Shown: positions 15,696 to 24,515, counted from the stretch's first letter. The stretch: DNA of 64,000 nt from Nonomuraea montanisoli (GCF_013363975.1 NZ_JABWGN010000012.1:217423-281422); one strand, 5' to 3'. The notes: generated by a model from the letters alone, not told the origin. Program-made: numbers and translations.

Positions 15696-16708
15696 GACGC
15701 CTCCCCGGCCAGGTGCAGCAGATCGGGCTCGTCGTCGAACTGGAGCCGGTCCACCGCGTCCAGCACGCGGTCGGCGTCCGGCAGGTGCGAGTGTTCGAGG
15801 ATCGGCGGCGGGTACGGGATGTCGAACCCGGTGACACGCAGCACCGGCGCCGCCAGCGAGTGGAAGCATCGCTCCTGCACGCGGGCCGCGATCTCCGCGC
15901 CCACCCCGGCGAACCCCTGGGCCTCCTGGATCACCACGCAGCGCCCGGTCTTGCGCACGGAGGCCACGACGGTCGCGTCGTCGAACGGGACGATCGTCCG
16001 CAGGTCCACCACCTCCAGGTCGCGGCCCTCCCGGGCCGCGGCCTCGGCGGCCTCGAGCGCCACCGGGACGGTCGGCCCGTAGGCGACCAGGGTCGCGTCG
16101 CCGCCCTCGCGCAGCACCGCCGCCCGGCCGAACCCCGCCGCGCGCCGGTCCCCGGCCGAGGTCTCGCCCTTGGACCAGTACAGGCGCTTGGGCTCCATGA
16201 AGATCACCGGGTCGGGGTCGGCGATGGCGTCGCGCAGCAGCCAGTACGCGTCGTCGGCCGTCGCGGGGGTCACGACCTTCAGGCCGGGCGTGTGCGCGTA
16301 GTAGGCCTCGCTGGAGTCGCAGTGGTGCTCGACGCCGCCGATGCCGCCCGCGTACGGGATCCTGATCACCATCGGCAGCGACAGCCGCCCGCGCGTCCGG
16401 TTGCGCAGCTTGGCCACGTGCGAGGCGATCTGCTCGAAGGCCGGGTAGGCGAACGCGTCGAACTGCATCTCGATCACCGGCCGGAAGCCGCCCATGGCCA
16501 GCCCCACGGCCAGGCCCACGATGCCCGCCTCGGCCAGCGGCGTGTCGAAGCACCGCTCCTCGCCGAACTCCTTGGTCAGCCCGTCGGTGATGCGGAAGAC
16601 GCCGCCCAGCGGGCCCACGTCCTCGCCGAAGACGAGGACGCGCTCGTCCTCGCGCAGCGCGTCCCGGAGGGCGGCGTTCAGCGCCTGCGCCATGCTCAGC
16701 GTGGTCAT
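15692..16708 (-). CDS. bkdB: 2-oxoacid dehydrogenase E1 component, beta subunit
   Basis: A 338-residue transketolase-type E1beta. Seen: FGEDVG (thiamin-activating Glu), GGVFRIT, FDTPLAEAGIVGLAVG, GGIGGVEHHCDSSEAYYAHTPGLKV and DLRTIVPFD, all standard for E1beta of branched-chain and pyruvate-type heterotetramers. With E1alpha it decarboxylates the ketoacid on ThDP and reductively acylates the E2 lipoyl group. The ATG at 16708 starts 1 base after the E1alpha stop and follows GGAGGACTGAG; the longer in-frame start 8 codons upstream would overlap E1alpha. Its end overlaps the E2 start by 4 bases, so the three genes are translationally coupled. Confidence 0.94.
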   Translation of the reverse strand: MTTLSMAQALNAALRDALREDERVLVFGEDVGPLGGVFRITDGLTKEFGEERCFDTPLAEAGIVGLAVGLAMGGFRPVIEMQFDAFAYPAFEQIASHVAKLRNRTRGRLSLPMVIRIPYAGGIGGVEHHCDSSEAYYAHTPGLKVVTPATADDAYWLLRDAIADPDPVIFMEPKRLYWSKGETSAGDRRAAGFGRAAVLREGGDATLVAYGPTVPVALEAAEAAAREGRDLEVVDLRTIVPFDDATVVASVRKTGRCVVIQEAQGFAGVGAEIAARVQERCFHSLAAPVLRVTGFDIPYPPPILEHSHLPDADRVLDAVDRLQFDDEPDLLHLAGEAS

Positions 16709-16709
16709 C

Positions 16710-17786
16710 TCAGTCCTCCAGTTCGGACGCAAGGAGGGCCCGCTGCTCGCGCAACTGGGGCGTGGCCTCGGCGAAGACGTGCTCGAACAGCTCGTACGGA
16801 TCGGCCTCCGGGTCGGCGTTCATGTCCTCACGCACCCGGGCGGCGAACTTCTCGGCGGCCTCGTGCGCCGCCTCGACGGCGTCCGCGCCGAGGACGCCGC
16901 GCCCGCGCAGGTAGGTCTCCAGGCGGGCGAGCGGGTCGGCCGCCTCCCACTGCTCGACCTCCTGCTTCTCCCGGTAGCGGGAGGCGTCGTCGGCGTTGGT
17001 GTGGGGGTCCATGCGGTACGTGTGCGCCTCCACCAGGAAGGGGCCGCCGCCGGTCCGCGCGTGCTCCACGGCCGCGTCGAGGACGGACAGCACCGCGACC
17101 AGGTCGTTGCCGTCCACCTGCTCGGAGCGGATGCCGTACCCGATGCCCTTGTACGCGAGCGCGGGCGCGGCGCTCTGCTTGGCCAGCGGCACGGAGATCG
17201 CGTACTTGTTGTTCTGCACGAAGAACACGACGGGCGCGTGCAGGACCGCGGCGTAGTTCAGCGCCTCGTGGAAGTCGCCCTCGCTGGTACCGCCGTCGCC
17301 GATGAAGGCCATGACCACGCCGTCCTCGCCCTTGCGGCGCAGGGCGTCCGCCATGCCGACCGCGTGGATGGTCTGGGTGGCCAGCGGGGTGCACTGGGGC
17401 GCGACCCGGGTCGCGGCGGGGTCGTACCCGCAGTGCCAGCCGCCCCGCAGCAGGGTCAGCACCTCGACGGGGTCGAGGCCGCGCGAGACCAGCGCCACCG
17501 AGTCCCGGTAGGTCGGGAACAGCCAGTCGTCCTCGCGCAGCGCGAGCACCCCGGCGATCTGGCAGGCCTCCTGCCCGCGGCTGGACGGGTAGACCGCCAG
17601 GCGCCCCTGCTTGGTCAGCGCGGTCGCCTGGCGGTCGAAGCGGCGGCCCACGACCATCCGGCGGAACGCCTCCAGCAGCCGCTCCTCCTCCGGCACCTGG
17701 TAGCCGGTGGGCGGCTGGACGGCCGTGCCGTCCTCGGCGACGAAGCGCACCGGCACGGGTGAGGGCAGAAGGACGTCGACGGACAT
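16710..17786 (-). CDS. bkdA: 2-oxoacid dehydrogenase E1 component, alpha subunit
   Basis: A 358-residue E1alpha. Seen: the ThDP-binding motif GDGGTSEGDFHEALNYAAV followed by NNKYAIS, HAVGMADALRRKG, and the phosphorylation-loop-like YRMDPHTNADD. First gene of the E1alpha-E1beta-E2-aminotransferase run and divergent from an Lrp/AsnC regulator across 74 bases. In annotation this could be labelled pdhA; the PQCTPLATQT segment and context resemble branched-chain enzymes, so bkdA is preferred, with moderate certainty. ATG at 17786. No E3 gene nearby, so the complex would share a lipoamide dehydrogenase encoded elsewhere. Confidence 0.92.
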   Translation of the reverse strand: MSVDVLLPSPVPVRFVAEDGTAVQPPTGYQVPEEERLLEAFRRMVVGRRFDRQATALTKQGRLAVYPSSRGQEACQIAGVLALREDDWLFPTYRDSVALVSRGLDPVEVLTLLRGGWHCGYDPAATRVAPQCTPLATQTIHAVGMADALRRKGEDGVVMAFIGDGGTSEGDFHEALNYAAVLHAPVVFFVQNNKYAISVPLAKQSAAPALAYKGIGYGIRSEQVDGNDLVAVLSVLDAAVEHARTGGGPFLVEAHTYRMDPHTNADDASRYREKQEVEQWEAADPLARLETYLRGRGVLGADAVEAAHEAAEKFAARVREDMNADPEADPYELFEHVFAEATPQLREQRALLASELED

Positions 17787-17860
17787 GCGACGCTCACTTT
17801 CTCTGGACGTTTGTCAGGGAAAGCGTCCGCGCATGGAGCCAGACGTTCAAGACATCAGGC

Positions 17861-18397
17861 ATGATGAGCGACAAAGAGGTTGAAACCCGGATTTTGGAGG
17901 GCCAATTGTCGTTCAACGACGGCGCCGGAGAGGGGCCGGCGGGACATTCGGCCGCACCCCTGGACGGGGTGGACCGGTCGATCATCGCCGAACTGCGGCG
18001 GGACGGCCGGATCTCGATGCGCACCCTCGCCGAGCGCGTGCACGTCTCCCGGGCCAACGTCTACGCCCGGATCACCCGGTTGATGGACGCCGGGGTGATC
18101 ACCGGCTTCACGGCGCGGGTCGCCCCGCACCGGGCCGGCCTCGGGACCAGCGCGTACGTCTCGCTCACCATCGAGCAGAACTCCTGGCGCGCGGTGTCGG
18201 CCCGGCTCCGGGAGACCCCGTACGTCGAGCACTTCTCCCTGCTCGGCGGCGACTACGACGTCCTGGCCCTGGTCAGGACCCCGGACAACGCGACCCTGCG
18301 ACACGTGGTGCTGGAGCTCATCCAGGACATCCCGGGCGTGCGCGCCACCCGGACGTGGCTGGTGTTCGAGGAGGCCCGCGGCGCGGGAGCCGAGTGA
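17861..18397 (+). CDS. bkdR: Lrp/AsnC family transcriptional regulator
   Basis: A Lrp/AsnC-type regulator of 178 residues (or fewer). Seen: N-terminal helix-turn-helix (SMRTLAERVHVSRANVYARITRL) after the typical LDGVDRSIIAELRRDGR lead, then the RAM effector domain with VEHFSLLGGDYDVLALV. It sits divergently beside the ketoacid dehydrogenase genes; Lrp-type BkdR proteins activate such operons in response to branched-chain amino acids, so this role is likely. Start uncertain: ATG 17861/17864 has little Shine-Dalgarno, whereas TTG at 17906 lies just after GGAGGG and gives a 163-residue protein, closer to family length. Confidence 0.88.
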   Translation: MMSDKEVETRILEGQLSFNDGAGEGPAGHSAAPLDGVDRSIIAELRRDGRISMRTLAERVHVSRANVYARITRLMDAGVITGFTARVAPHRAGLGTSAYVSLTIEQNSWRAVSARLRETPYVEHFSLLGGDYDVLALVRTPDNATLRHVVLELIQDIPGVRATRTWLVFEEARGAGAE

Positions 18398-18592
18398 GCG
18401 GCCAGCGCGCCCGGAGCGCCGCGTACTCGCCGAGCAGCGCCTCCAGGCGCCGCACCATGAACGTGTCGTACTCGTGCATCTCGGACATGCGGGCGCGCTG
18501 CCGCGTCGCCGGCCATGCCCGCCTTCCTCGCCTGGGCCATTAAACTCGCGTGGCGAGCATAAAGGGCGGGCCGGGCGCATAGGATCGGCGAC

Positions 18593-19330
18593 ATGGCTTT
18601 GAGGCTTGTTCATCTCGCGCTGGACGCCGGGGACGACTCGGCGCTCGGCCGGTTCTGGGCGGAGGCGCTCGGCTGGGACGTCGCCGGCGACGAACCCGGC
18701 GAGACCGACGTCCAACCCGAGGGCTTCACCTATCCCGACCCCGTCGCCGTCTGCCTGGCCGTCCTCGCCGTGCCGGAACCCAAAACGGTGAAGAACCGCG
18801 TGCACATCGACCTCGCCACCACCTCCGCGGCCCACCAGGCGGACCTGGTCGCGCGCCTGCGGGCTCTCGGCGCGACGCCGGTCGACGTGGGCCAGGGCGA
18901 CGTCCCCTGGACGGTCCTCGCCGACCCGGAGGGCAACGAGTTCTGCGTGCTGGAGCCTCGGGAGATCTACCGGGACACCGGGCCGATGGCCGCGGTGGTG
19001 GTCGACTGCGCGGACCCGCGGGCCATGGCCCGGTTCTGGGGCGAGGCCATGGACTGGACCGTGCACGAGGTCACCGACGATCAGGCGACGCTGCGCTCCG
19101 CCAAGGCGGTCGGGCCCTGTCTCGAATTCCTCCGCACGCCCGGCGCGAAGACCGTGAAGAACCGCCTCCATCTCGACCTGCGACCGTACCCCGGCGACGA
19201 CCAGGCGGCGGAGGTGGCCCGGCTGAGGGCCCTCGGCGCCACCGACCTCGACGTCGGCCAGGGCGACGTGTCGTGGACGGTCCTCGCCGACCCCGAGGGC
19301 AACGAGTTCTGCGTCCTCACCCCACGCTGA
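18593..19330 (+). CDS. VOC-family protein with two glyoxalase-like domains
   Basis: A 245-residue protein made of two similar halves (about residues 1-120 and 128-245). Each half carries the same succession: FWAEALGW or FWGEAMDW, KTVKNRxHxDL, RLRALGAT, and VLADPEGNEFCVL. This is the tandem Glyoxalase_6/VOC arrangement common in actinomycetes, a fold used for metal-dependent glyoxalases, dioxygenases and antibiotic-binding proteins; the substrate is unknown. TAGGAT (18580-18585) ends 7 bases before the ATG, so the mRNA is probably leaderless. Followed by a strong terminator. Confidence 0.88.
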   Translation: MALRLVHLALDAGDDSALGRFWAEALGWDVAGDEPGETDVQPEGFTYPDPVAVCLAVLAVPEPKTVKNRVHIDLATTSAAHQADLVARLRALGATPVDVGQGDVPWTVLADPEGNEFCVLEPREIYRDTGPMAAVVVDCADPRAMARFWGEAMDWTVHEVTDDQATLRSAKAVGPCLEFLRTPGAKTVKNRLHLDLRPYPGDDQAAEVARLRALGATDLDVGQGDVSWTVLADPEGNEFCVLTPR

Positions 19331-19376
19331 GCCGCTTCGGCGTCGACGACGAGATCGCGGCCCCGCGGCAGAAACG

Positions 19377-19406
19377 GCGGAGGGCCCGACGGGTCGGGCC
19401 CTCCGC
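19377..19406. terminator. Hairpin terminator between VOC gene and paaG-like gene
   Basis: Perfect 14-bp stem GCGGAGGGCCCGAC/GTCGGGCCCTCCGC with a 2-base GG loop, located between two convergent genes 4 bases before the paaG-like stop codon. Likely works in both directions. Confidence 0.8.
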
Positions 19407-19409
19407 GGT

Positions 19410-20201
19410 TCAGCGTCCCTCGAAGGCGGGTTTGCGTTTGTCGAGGAACGCCTCCACCGCGCCCGCGTGGTCGGCGGTCAGCCCGAGGCGGGCCTGGGCG
19501 TGCGCCTCGGCGGTGAGCGCCGCGCCGAGGTCCTGGTCCCAGGCCCGCGCGATCAGCCGCTTGGACTCGGCGTAGGCGGCGGTCGGCCCGGCGGCGAGCC
19601 TGGCCGCCAGCTCACGCGCCACCGCCCCGACCTCCTCGCGCGGGACGACGCGGCCCGAGATCCCCCACTCCACCGCCTGCCGGGCGCCGAACGACTCGCC
19701 GAGCAGGACCAGCTCCTTGGCCCTGGCCTCGCCGACCGCCCGGACGAGCGTCAGGGACAGCCCGGAGTCGCAGGTCAGCCCGATGGCCGTGAACGCCGTG
19801 GCGAAGACGGCCTCCTCCGCAAGCACCCGCAGGTCGCAGGCCAGGGCGAGGGCCAGGCCGGCGCCGACGCAGGTGCCGTTGACGGCGGCGACGACCGGCT
19901 TGCCCATGGTGGCCAGCAGCCGGATGATCGGCGCGTAGTCCTCCTCGACGGTGTCGAAGGCGTGCCCGGCGTCCGAGCGGAGGGCAGCCGCGTGCTCGGC
20001 GAGATCCTGGCCGACGCAGAAGGCACTGCCCGCCCCGGTCAGCAGCACGGCGCGGACGGCGTCGTCGGCCGCGACCTCCTCCAGCGCCCGGCGCAGCGCC
20101 GTCTTCAGCGCGCCGTCCAGCGCGTTGCGGCGGTCCGGGCGGTCGAGGGTCAGCACGGCGACGGCGCCGTCATGCTCCAGCAGGAGGGACGCGCTGTCCA
20201 C
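19410..20201 (-). CDS. paaG: Enoyl-CoA hydratase/isomerase, PaaG-like
   Basis: A 263-residue crotonase-superfamily enzyme. Seen: RPDRRNALDGAL, the first oxyanion-hole region with SAFCVGQDLAEHAAAL, the second oxyanion motif NGTCVGAGLALALACDLRV, and FTAIGLTCDSGLSLTLVRAVG, which matches PaaG (1,2-epoxyphenylacetyl-CoA isomerase) where Asp follows the TxD turn. PaaG converts the ring epoxide to the seven-membered oxepin-CoA. GTG start at 20201, one base after the paaZ stop, so it is coupled to paaZ in a leftward two-gene operon. A generic enoyl-CoA hydratase is the alternative. Confidence 0.85.
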   Translation of the reverse strand: MDSASLLLEHDGAVAVLTLDRPDRRNALDGALKTALRRALEEVAADDAVRAVLLTGAGSAFCVGQDLAEHAAALRSDAGHAFDTVEEDYAPIIRLLATMGKPVVAAVNGTCVGAGLALALACDLRVLAEEAVFATAFTAIGLTCDSGLSLTLVRAVGEARAKELVLLGESFGARQAVEWGISGRVVPREEVGAVARELAARLAAGPTAAYAESKRLIARAWDQDLGAALTAEAHAQARLGLTADHAGAVEAFLDKRKPAFEGR

Positions 20202-20202
20202 C

Positions 20203-22254
20203 TCAGCCCTCCTGCTCGGCCATCGGCCAGGTCTTGGCCACGAGAGTCAGCACGTCGTACGTGGCGACGGCCTGGCCGTCCTGGTTGGCGACGACGGCGT
20301 CCCAGCGGACCTCGCCGTAGTCGGCCGAGCTGCGCGGGGTGATCTGCTTGACGGTCAGCTTCACGTCGATCGTGTCGCCCGCCTTCACCGGGGTGAGGAA
20401 GCGCAGGGAGTCGACGCCGAAGTTGGCCAGGACCGGTCCGGGCGCCGGGTCCACGAAGAGCCCGGCGGCCAGGGACACCACGAGGTACCCGTGGGCGACG
20501 ATGCCGCCGAACAGCGGGTTGCGCGCCGCCGCCTCGGCGTCGGTGTGCGCGTAGAAGGTGTCGCCGGTGAACTCGGCGAAGTGCTCGATGTCGTCGAGCG
20601 AGACCGTGCGCGGCGCGGAGGCGATCGTGTCGCCGATCCGCAGGTCCGCCAGGGACTTGCGGAACGGGTGGACGCCGGACTCGCCCCGTGTGGCGCCCGT
20701 GGTCCAGCGTCCGGTGACCGCGGTGAGCAGGTCCGGGGAGGCCTGGACGGCGGTGCGCTGCATGTGGTGCAGGACCCCGCGTACGCCGCCGAGCTCCTCG
20801 CCGCCGCCGGCCCGGCCGGGGCCGCCGTGGACGAGGACGGGCAGCGGCGAGCCGTGCCCGGTGGACTCCTTGGCGTCGTCCCGGTCCAGGACGAGGACCC
20901 GGCCGTGCCAGGGCGCGAGCCCGAGGACGACCGAGCGCGCGACGTCCGGGTCGTGGGTGGCGACCGAGGCGACGAGGCTGCCCTTGCCGCGCGCCGCGAG
21001 CGTGACGGCCGCGTCCAGGCCGTCGTAGGCGAGCACGGTGGCGACCGGCCCGAACGGCTCCACGTCGTGCGGCTCGGTGGCGCCGGGACGGGCGCGCAGC
21101 AGCAGCGGGGTCATGAACGCGCCGCGCTCGGCGTCGCCGTCGAGCAGGGAGGCGCCGGCCGGCTCGCCGAAGACGACCTCCGCGCCGGCCCGCAGCGCCT
21201 CGACGGCCTTGCGCACCTCGTCGCGCTGCCCGAGGCTGGCCAGCGCGCCCATCCGGACGTCCGGGTTGCGCGGATCGCCGACGGTCACCTTCGACAGGCG
21301 CGCGGCCAGCGCCTCGACGACCTGGTCGGCCATGGCCGAGGGCACGAGGACCCGGCGGATGGCGGTGCACTTCTGGCCCGCCTTGACCGTCATCTCGGTG
21401 ACGACGCCCTTGACGAACAGGTCGAACTCCGGGTCGTCCGGCCGCACGTCCGGCCCGAGGATGGAGCAGTTCAGCGAGTCGGCCTCGACGCCCAGCACGA
21501 CGCCGCCGTCCAGCACGTTCGGGTGGCGGCGCAGGATGCCCGCGGTGTGCGCGGAGCCGGTGAAGGCGACGGAGTCCTGGACGGTCAGCTCGTCGAGCAG
21601 CCCGCCGGCTCCGCCCGAGACGAGCTGGAGCGCCCCCTCGGGCAGGATGCCCGACTCGATGATCAGCCGTACGGCCAGCTCGGTCAGGTACGCGGTCTGG
21701 CTGGCCGGCTTGACGATCGTGGGCAGCCCGGCGAGGAAGGCCGGGGCCAGCTTCTCCAGCATCCCCCAGACGGGGAAGTTGAAGGCGTTGATCTGCACCG
21801 CGACGCCCGGCCGCGAGGTGTAGAGGTGCTGGCCGACGAACGTGCCGCCCTTGCTCAGGCGCTCCAGGCCGCCGTCGAGGAAGACGGTGTCGTTCGGGAG
21901 CTCGCGCACGCCCTTGCTCGCGTAGCTGAACAGCGTGCCGATGCCGCCGTCCACGTCGATCATCGTGTCGCGCGAGGTGGCGCCGGTGCGCACCGACAGC
22001 GCGTACAGCTCCTCCTTGCGCGCGGTCAGGTGCTTGGCCAGCGCCTTCAGCAGGGCGGCCCGCTCGTGGAAGGTCAGGGACCGCAGCGCGGGCCCGCCGG
22101 TGTCGCGGGCGTGGCGCACCATCGCGGCGACGTCCAGCCCCCGGCTGGAGATCCGCGCGACCTCCTCGCCCGTGGCGGCGTCGAGCAGGGGCTCTCCGTC
22201 GTCGGCCGCCCGGAACCATCGTCCGGCGGCGTAGCTCTCCAGCAGCGCGCTCAC
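20203..22254 (-). CDS. paaZ: PaaZ bifunctional oxepin-CoA hydrolase/aldehyde dehydrogenase
   Basis: A 683-residue two-domain protein. Residues 1-520 are an aldehyde dehydrogenase with the NAFNFPVWG motif, the SVAFTGSAHTAG cofactor loop and the catalytic Cys in KAGQKCTAIRRV. Residues 540-683 form an (R)-specific hydratase (MaoC) hot-dog domain with DTFYAHTDAEAA and GIVAHGYLVVSLAAGL. This is the complete PaaZ layout: the MaoC domain opens the oxepin-CoA ring hydrolytically and the dehydrogenase oxidises the resulting semialdehyde. GTG start at 22254 after GGAGAGG. Divergent from paaA. Confidence 0.95.
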   Translation of the reverse strand: MSALLESYAAGRWFRAADDGEPLLDAATGEEVARISSRGLDVAAMVRHARDTGGPALRSLTFHERAALLKALAKHLTARKEELYALSVRTGATSRDTMIDVDGGIGTLFSYASKGVRELPNDTVFLDGGLERLSKGGTFVGQHLYTSRPGVAVQINAFNFPVWGMLEKLAPAFLAGLPTIVKPASQTAYLTELAVRLIIESGILPEGALQLVSGGAGGLLDELTVQDSVAFTGSAHTAGILRRHPNVLDGGVVLGVEADSLNCSILGPDVRPDDPEFDLFVKGVVTEMTVKAGQKCTAIRRVLVPSAMADQVVEALAARLSKVTVGDPRNPDVRMGALASLGQRDEVRKAVEALRAGAEVVFGEPAGASLLDGDAERGAFMTPLLLRARPGATEPHDVEPFGPVATVLAYDGLDAAVTLAARGKGSLVASVATHDPDVARSVVLGLAPWHGRVLVLDRDDAKESTGHGSPLPVLVHGGPGRAGGGEELGGVRGVLHHMQRTAVQASPDLLTAVTGRWTTGATRGESGVHPFRKSLADLRIGDTIASAPRTVSLDDIEHFAEFTGDTFYAHTDAEAAARNPLFGGIVAHGYLVVSLAAGLFVDPAPGPVLANFGVDSLRFLTPVKAGDTIDVKLTVKQITPRSSADYGEVRWDAVVANQDGQAVATYDVLTLVAKTWPMAEQEG

Positions 22255-22311
22255 GCTGACCTCTCCTCTCCGCGGGGACCTTGCGCAGGAGCCCCGACAC
22301 GTGCCACCGTA

Positions 22312-22333
22312 TTACTGACCGAGCGATAAGTAA
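22312..22333. promoter_or_regulatory. Putative PaaR operator in the paaZ-paaA intergenic region
   Basis: A 22-bp imperfect dyad with TTACT/AGTAA ends (TTACTGACC at the left, ATAAGTAA at the right) lies in an AT-rich patch between the divergent paaZ and paaA genes, 28 bases before the paaA ATG. TetR-type PaaR repressors in actinobacteria bind ACCGACC-like dyads; the left half ACTGACC resembles this. The TetR gene at 28.8-29.4 kb is the likely reader. The dyad is weak, so this is tentative. Confidence 0.4.
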
Positions 22334-22361
22334 ATAAGACGCCACGCCTGGGGAGGTAAAG

Positions 22362-23306
22362 ATGACGACGACACCGGTGGAACCCGAAGCACTCGAAGCC
22401 GCGTTCGAGGCGACCATCGCGCGCCACGACCGGATCGAGCCCCGTGACTGGATGCCGGACGCCTACCGCCGGACGCTCGTACGCCAGATGGCCCAGCACG
22501 CGCACTCCGAGATCATCGGCATGCAGCCCGAGGGCGCGTGGATCGGCCGCGCGCCGTCCCTGCGCCGCAAGGCGATCCTGCTGGCCAAGGTGCAGGACGA
22601 GGCGGGGCACGGGCTGTATCTGTACTCGGCGTGCGAGACGCTGGGCGTCTCCCGGGCCGAGTTGACCGAGCTGCTGCTGACCGGGCGGCAGAAGTACTCC
22701 TCGATCTTCAACTACCCCACGCTGTCGTACGCCGACGTGGGGACGATCGGCTGGCTGGTCGACGGCGCCGCGATCTGCAACCAGGTGCCGCTCTGCCGCA
22801 CCTCCTACGGCCCGTACGGCCGCGCCATGATCCGCATCTGCAAGGAGGAGTCCTTCCACCAGCGGCAGGGCTACGAGCTGCTGATGACGATGATGCGCGG
22901 CACCGACGCCCAGCGCGAGATGGTCCAGGAGTCGGTGAACCGGTTCTGGTGGCCGTCGCTGATGATGTTCGGCCCGCCGGACGCCGACTCCCCCAACAGC
23001 GCGCGGTCGATGGCCTGGGGCGTCAAGCGCAACTCCAACGACGAGCTGCGCCAGAAGTTCGTGGACATGACGGTCCCGCAGGCCGAGGCGCTCGGGGTGA
23101 CGCTGCCCGACCCCGAGCTGCGCTGGAACGAGGAACGCGGCCACCACGACTTCGGTGAGCCCGACTGGGAGGAGCTCGCCGCCGTCATCCGGGGCGACGG
23201 GCCGTGCAACGCGCAGCGCATGGCGCACCGCCGGGCCGCGCACGAGGACGGCGCCTGGGTGCGCGAGGCCGCGTCGGCCTTCGCGGAGCGGGCGGGCGCG
23301 CGATGA
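22362..23306 (+). CDS. paaA: Phenylacetyl-CoA epoxidase subunit PaaA
   Basis: The 314-residue catalytic diiron subunit of ring-1,2-phenylacetyl-CoA epoxidase. Seen: the two carboxylate/His iron-ligand motifs DEAGH (in KVQDEAGHGLYLYSA) and EESFH (in CKEESFHQRQG), plus WMPDAYR and SEIIGMQPEGAWIGRAPSLRRK, which are near-invariant in PaaA. It epoxidises the aromatic ring of phenylacetyl-CoA with O2. ATG at 22362 follows GGGGAGGTAAAG. First gene of the rightward paa operon; its stop overlaps paaB (ATGA). Confidence 0.98.
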   Translation: MTTTPVEPEALEAAFEATIARHDRIEPRDWMPDAYRRTLVRQMAQHAHSEIIGMQPEGAWIGRAPSLRRKAILLAKVQDEAGHGLYLYSACETLGVSRAELTELLLTGRQKYSSIFNYPTLSYADVGTIGWLVDGAAICNQVPLCRTSYGPYGRAMIRICKEESFHQRQGYELLMTMMRGTDAQREMVQESVNRFWWPSLMMFGPPDADSPNSARSMAWGVKRNSNDELRQKFVDMTVPQAEALGVTLPDPELRWNEERGHHDFGEPDWEELAAVIRGDGPCNAQRMAHRRAAHEDGAWVREAASAFAERAGAR

Positions 23307-23596
23307 GCGCCGACCGGCGGGAGTGGCCGCTGTACGAGGTGTTCGTCCGCGGCAAGCGGGGCCTCAACCACGTGCACGTCGGATCCCTGCACGCCGCCGA
23401 CGACGCGATGGCCGTACGGCACGCCCGCGACGTCTACACCCGGCGCAACGAGGGCGTGAGCATCTGGGTCGTCCGCGCCGACGCCATCACGGCCTCCAGC
23501 CCGGACGAGAAGGACCCGATGTTCGCGCCGAGCGGCGACAAGGTCTACCGGCACCCGACGTTCTACGACATCCCCGACAACGTCCCGCACATGTGA
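23303..23596 (+). CDS. paaB: Phenylacetyl-CoA epoxidase subunit PaaB
   Basis: A 97-residue PaaB. Seen: EWPLYEVFVRGKRGLNHVHVGSLHAADD at the N-terminus, typical of this small structural subunit that bridges PaaAC heterodimers, and HARDVYTRRNEGVSIWVV. Starts at ATG 23303 overlapping the paaA stop by 4 bases. Length equals the family norm. Confidence 0.97.
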   Translation: MSADRREWPLYEVFVRGKRGLNHVHVGSLHAADDAMAVRHARDVYTRRNEGVSIWVVRADAITASSPDEKDPMFAPSGDKVYRHPTFYDIPDNVPHM

Positions 23597-23609
23597 TCGG
23601 TTGGCCATC

Positions 23610-24515
23610 ATGAACGACGAATACGCCGGCGACTCCTCCCAGTGGGCCTTCGGCACCGGCTTCGAGGACCCCCTGGCCGGGGTCGACACCACGGTGCCCC
23701 AGGGCGTGGACCCCGCCGAGCTGGCCGCGTACTGCCTCATGCTCGGCGACGACGCGCTGATCATGTCGCAGCGCCTGTCGGAGTGGTGCAGCCGCGCGCC
23801 CGACCTGGAAGAGGACATCGCGCTGGCCAACATGGCGCTCGACCTGCTCGGACAGGCCCGCCTGCTGCTGGCCCGGGCCGCCGCGGCCGACCCCGGCGTG
23901 GTGCCCGCCCTGCCCGAGGGCTCGCCGGTGCCCGCCGAGGACGCGCTGGCCTTCTTCCGCGACGCGGAGCAGTTCCGCAACGTGCGGCTCGCCGAGGTGG
24001 AGAACGGCGACTTCGCGCACGTCGTCGTCCGGCTGCTGCTGTTCTCGGTGGCCCGGCTCGCGCTGCTGGAGCGGCTGCGCACGAGCCCTGACCAGGTGCT
24101 GGCGGCGGTGGCGGCCAAGGGCGTGAAGGAGATCACCTACCACCGCGACTGGGCCGGACGCTGGTTCCTCACCCTGGCGCAGGGCACCGAGGAGTCGCGG
24201 CGCAGGCTGGAGACGGCGCTGGAGGCCCTGTGGCCGTACCAGGCCGAACTGCTCGCCCCGCACACCGGTTTCGGCGTGGACCCCGCCACCCTGCGCGGCG
24301 AGGTGGACGTCGTCCTCGACCAGGTCTTCGCCGTCAGCGGCGTCGAGCGGCCCGGCGACGCGCCGCCGTCCGACGCCGGCCGCGAGCCGATCGGCGGCAC
24401 CGGCCGCGAGCTGCCCGGCGGCACCGGCCGCGACGGCGCGCACACCGCCGCCCTCGCCCCACTGCTCGCCGAGATGCAGGTCGTCGCCCGCGCCCACCCG
24501 AGCGGGCGCTGGTGA
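23610..24515 (+). CDS. paaC: Phenylacetyl-CoA epoxidase subunit PaaC
   Basis: A 301-residue non-catalytic ferritin-like partner of PaaA. Seen: LGDDALIMSQRLSEWC, EEDIALANMALDLLGQARLLL, FRNVRLAEVENGDFA and KEITYHRDWAGRW, all diagnostic of PaaC. The C-terminal part contains an unusual Gly-rich stretch (about residues 245-270) with three GTGR-like units not needed for the fold; this makes it longer than the usual 250-280 residues. ATG at 23610 lies 13 bases after paaB; TTG at 23601 is possible. Confidence 0.96.
   Translation: MNDEYAGDSSQWAFGTGFEDPLAGVDTTVPQGVDPAELAAYCLMLGDDALIMSQRLSEWCSRAPDLEEDIALANMALDLLGQARLLLARAAAADPGVVPALPEGSPVPAEDALAFFRDAEQFRNVRLAEVENGDFAHVVVRLLLFSVARLALLERLRTSPDQVLAAVAAKGVKEITYHRDWAGRWFLTLAQGTEESRRRLETALEALWPYQAELLAPHTGFGVDPATLRGEVDVVLDQVFAVSGVERPGDAPPSDAGREPIGGTGRELPGGTGRDGAHTAALAPLLAEMQVVARAHPSGRW

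Noticed and set aside
18341..18488. Minus-strand frame MSEMHEYDTFMVRRLEALLGEY followed by basic residues, overlapping the end of the Lrp gene.
   Set aside because: It is short, has no convincing ribosome binding site and its second half is the antisense of the Lrp gene. It may be a gene scrap but cannot be supported.
20150..22417. 755-codon minus-strand frame overlapping paaZ.
   Set aside because: Arg/Gly/Pro-rich composition typical of an out-of-frame reading of paaZ; no motifs.
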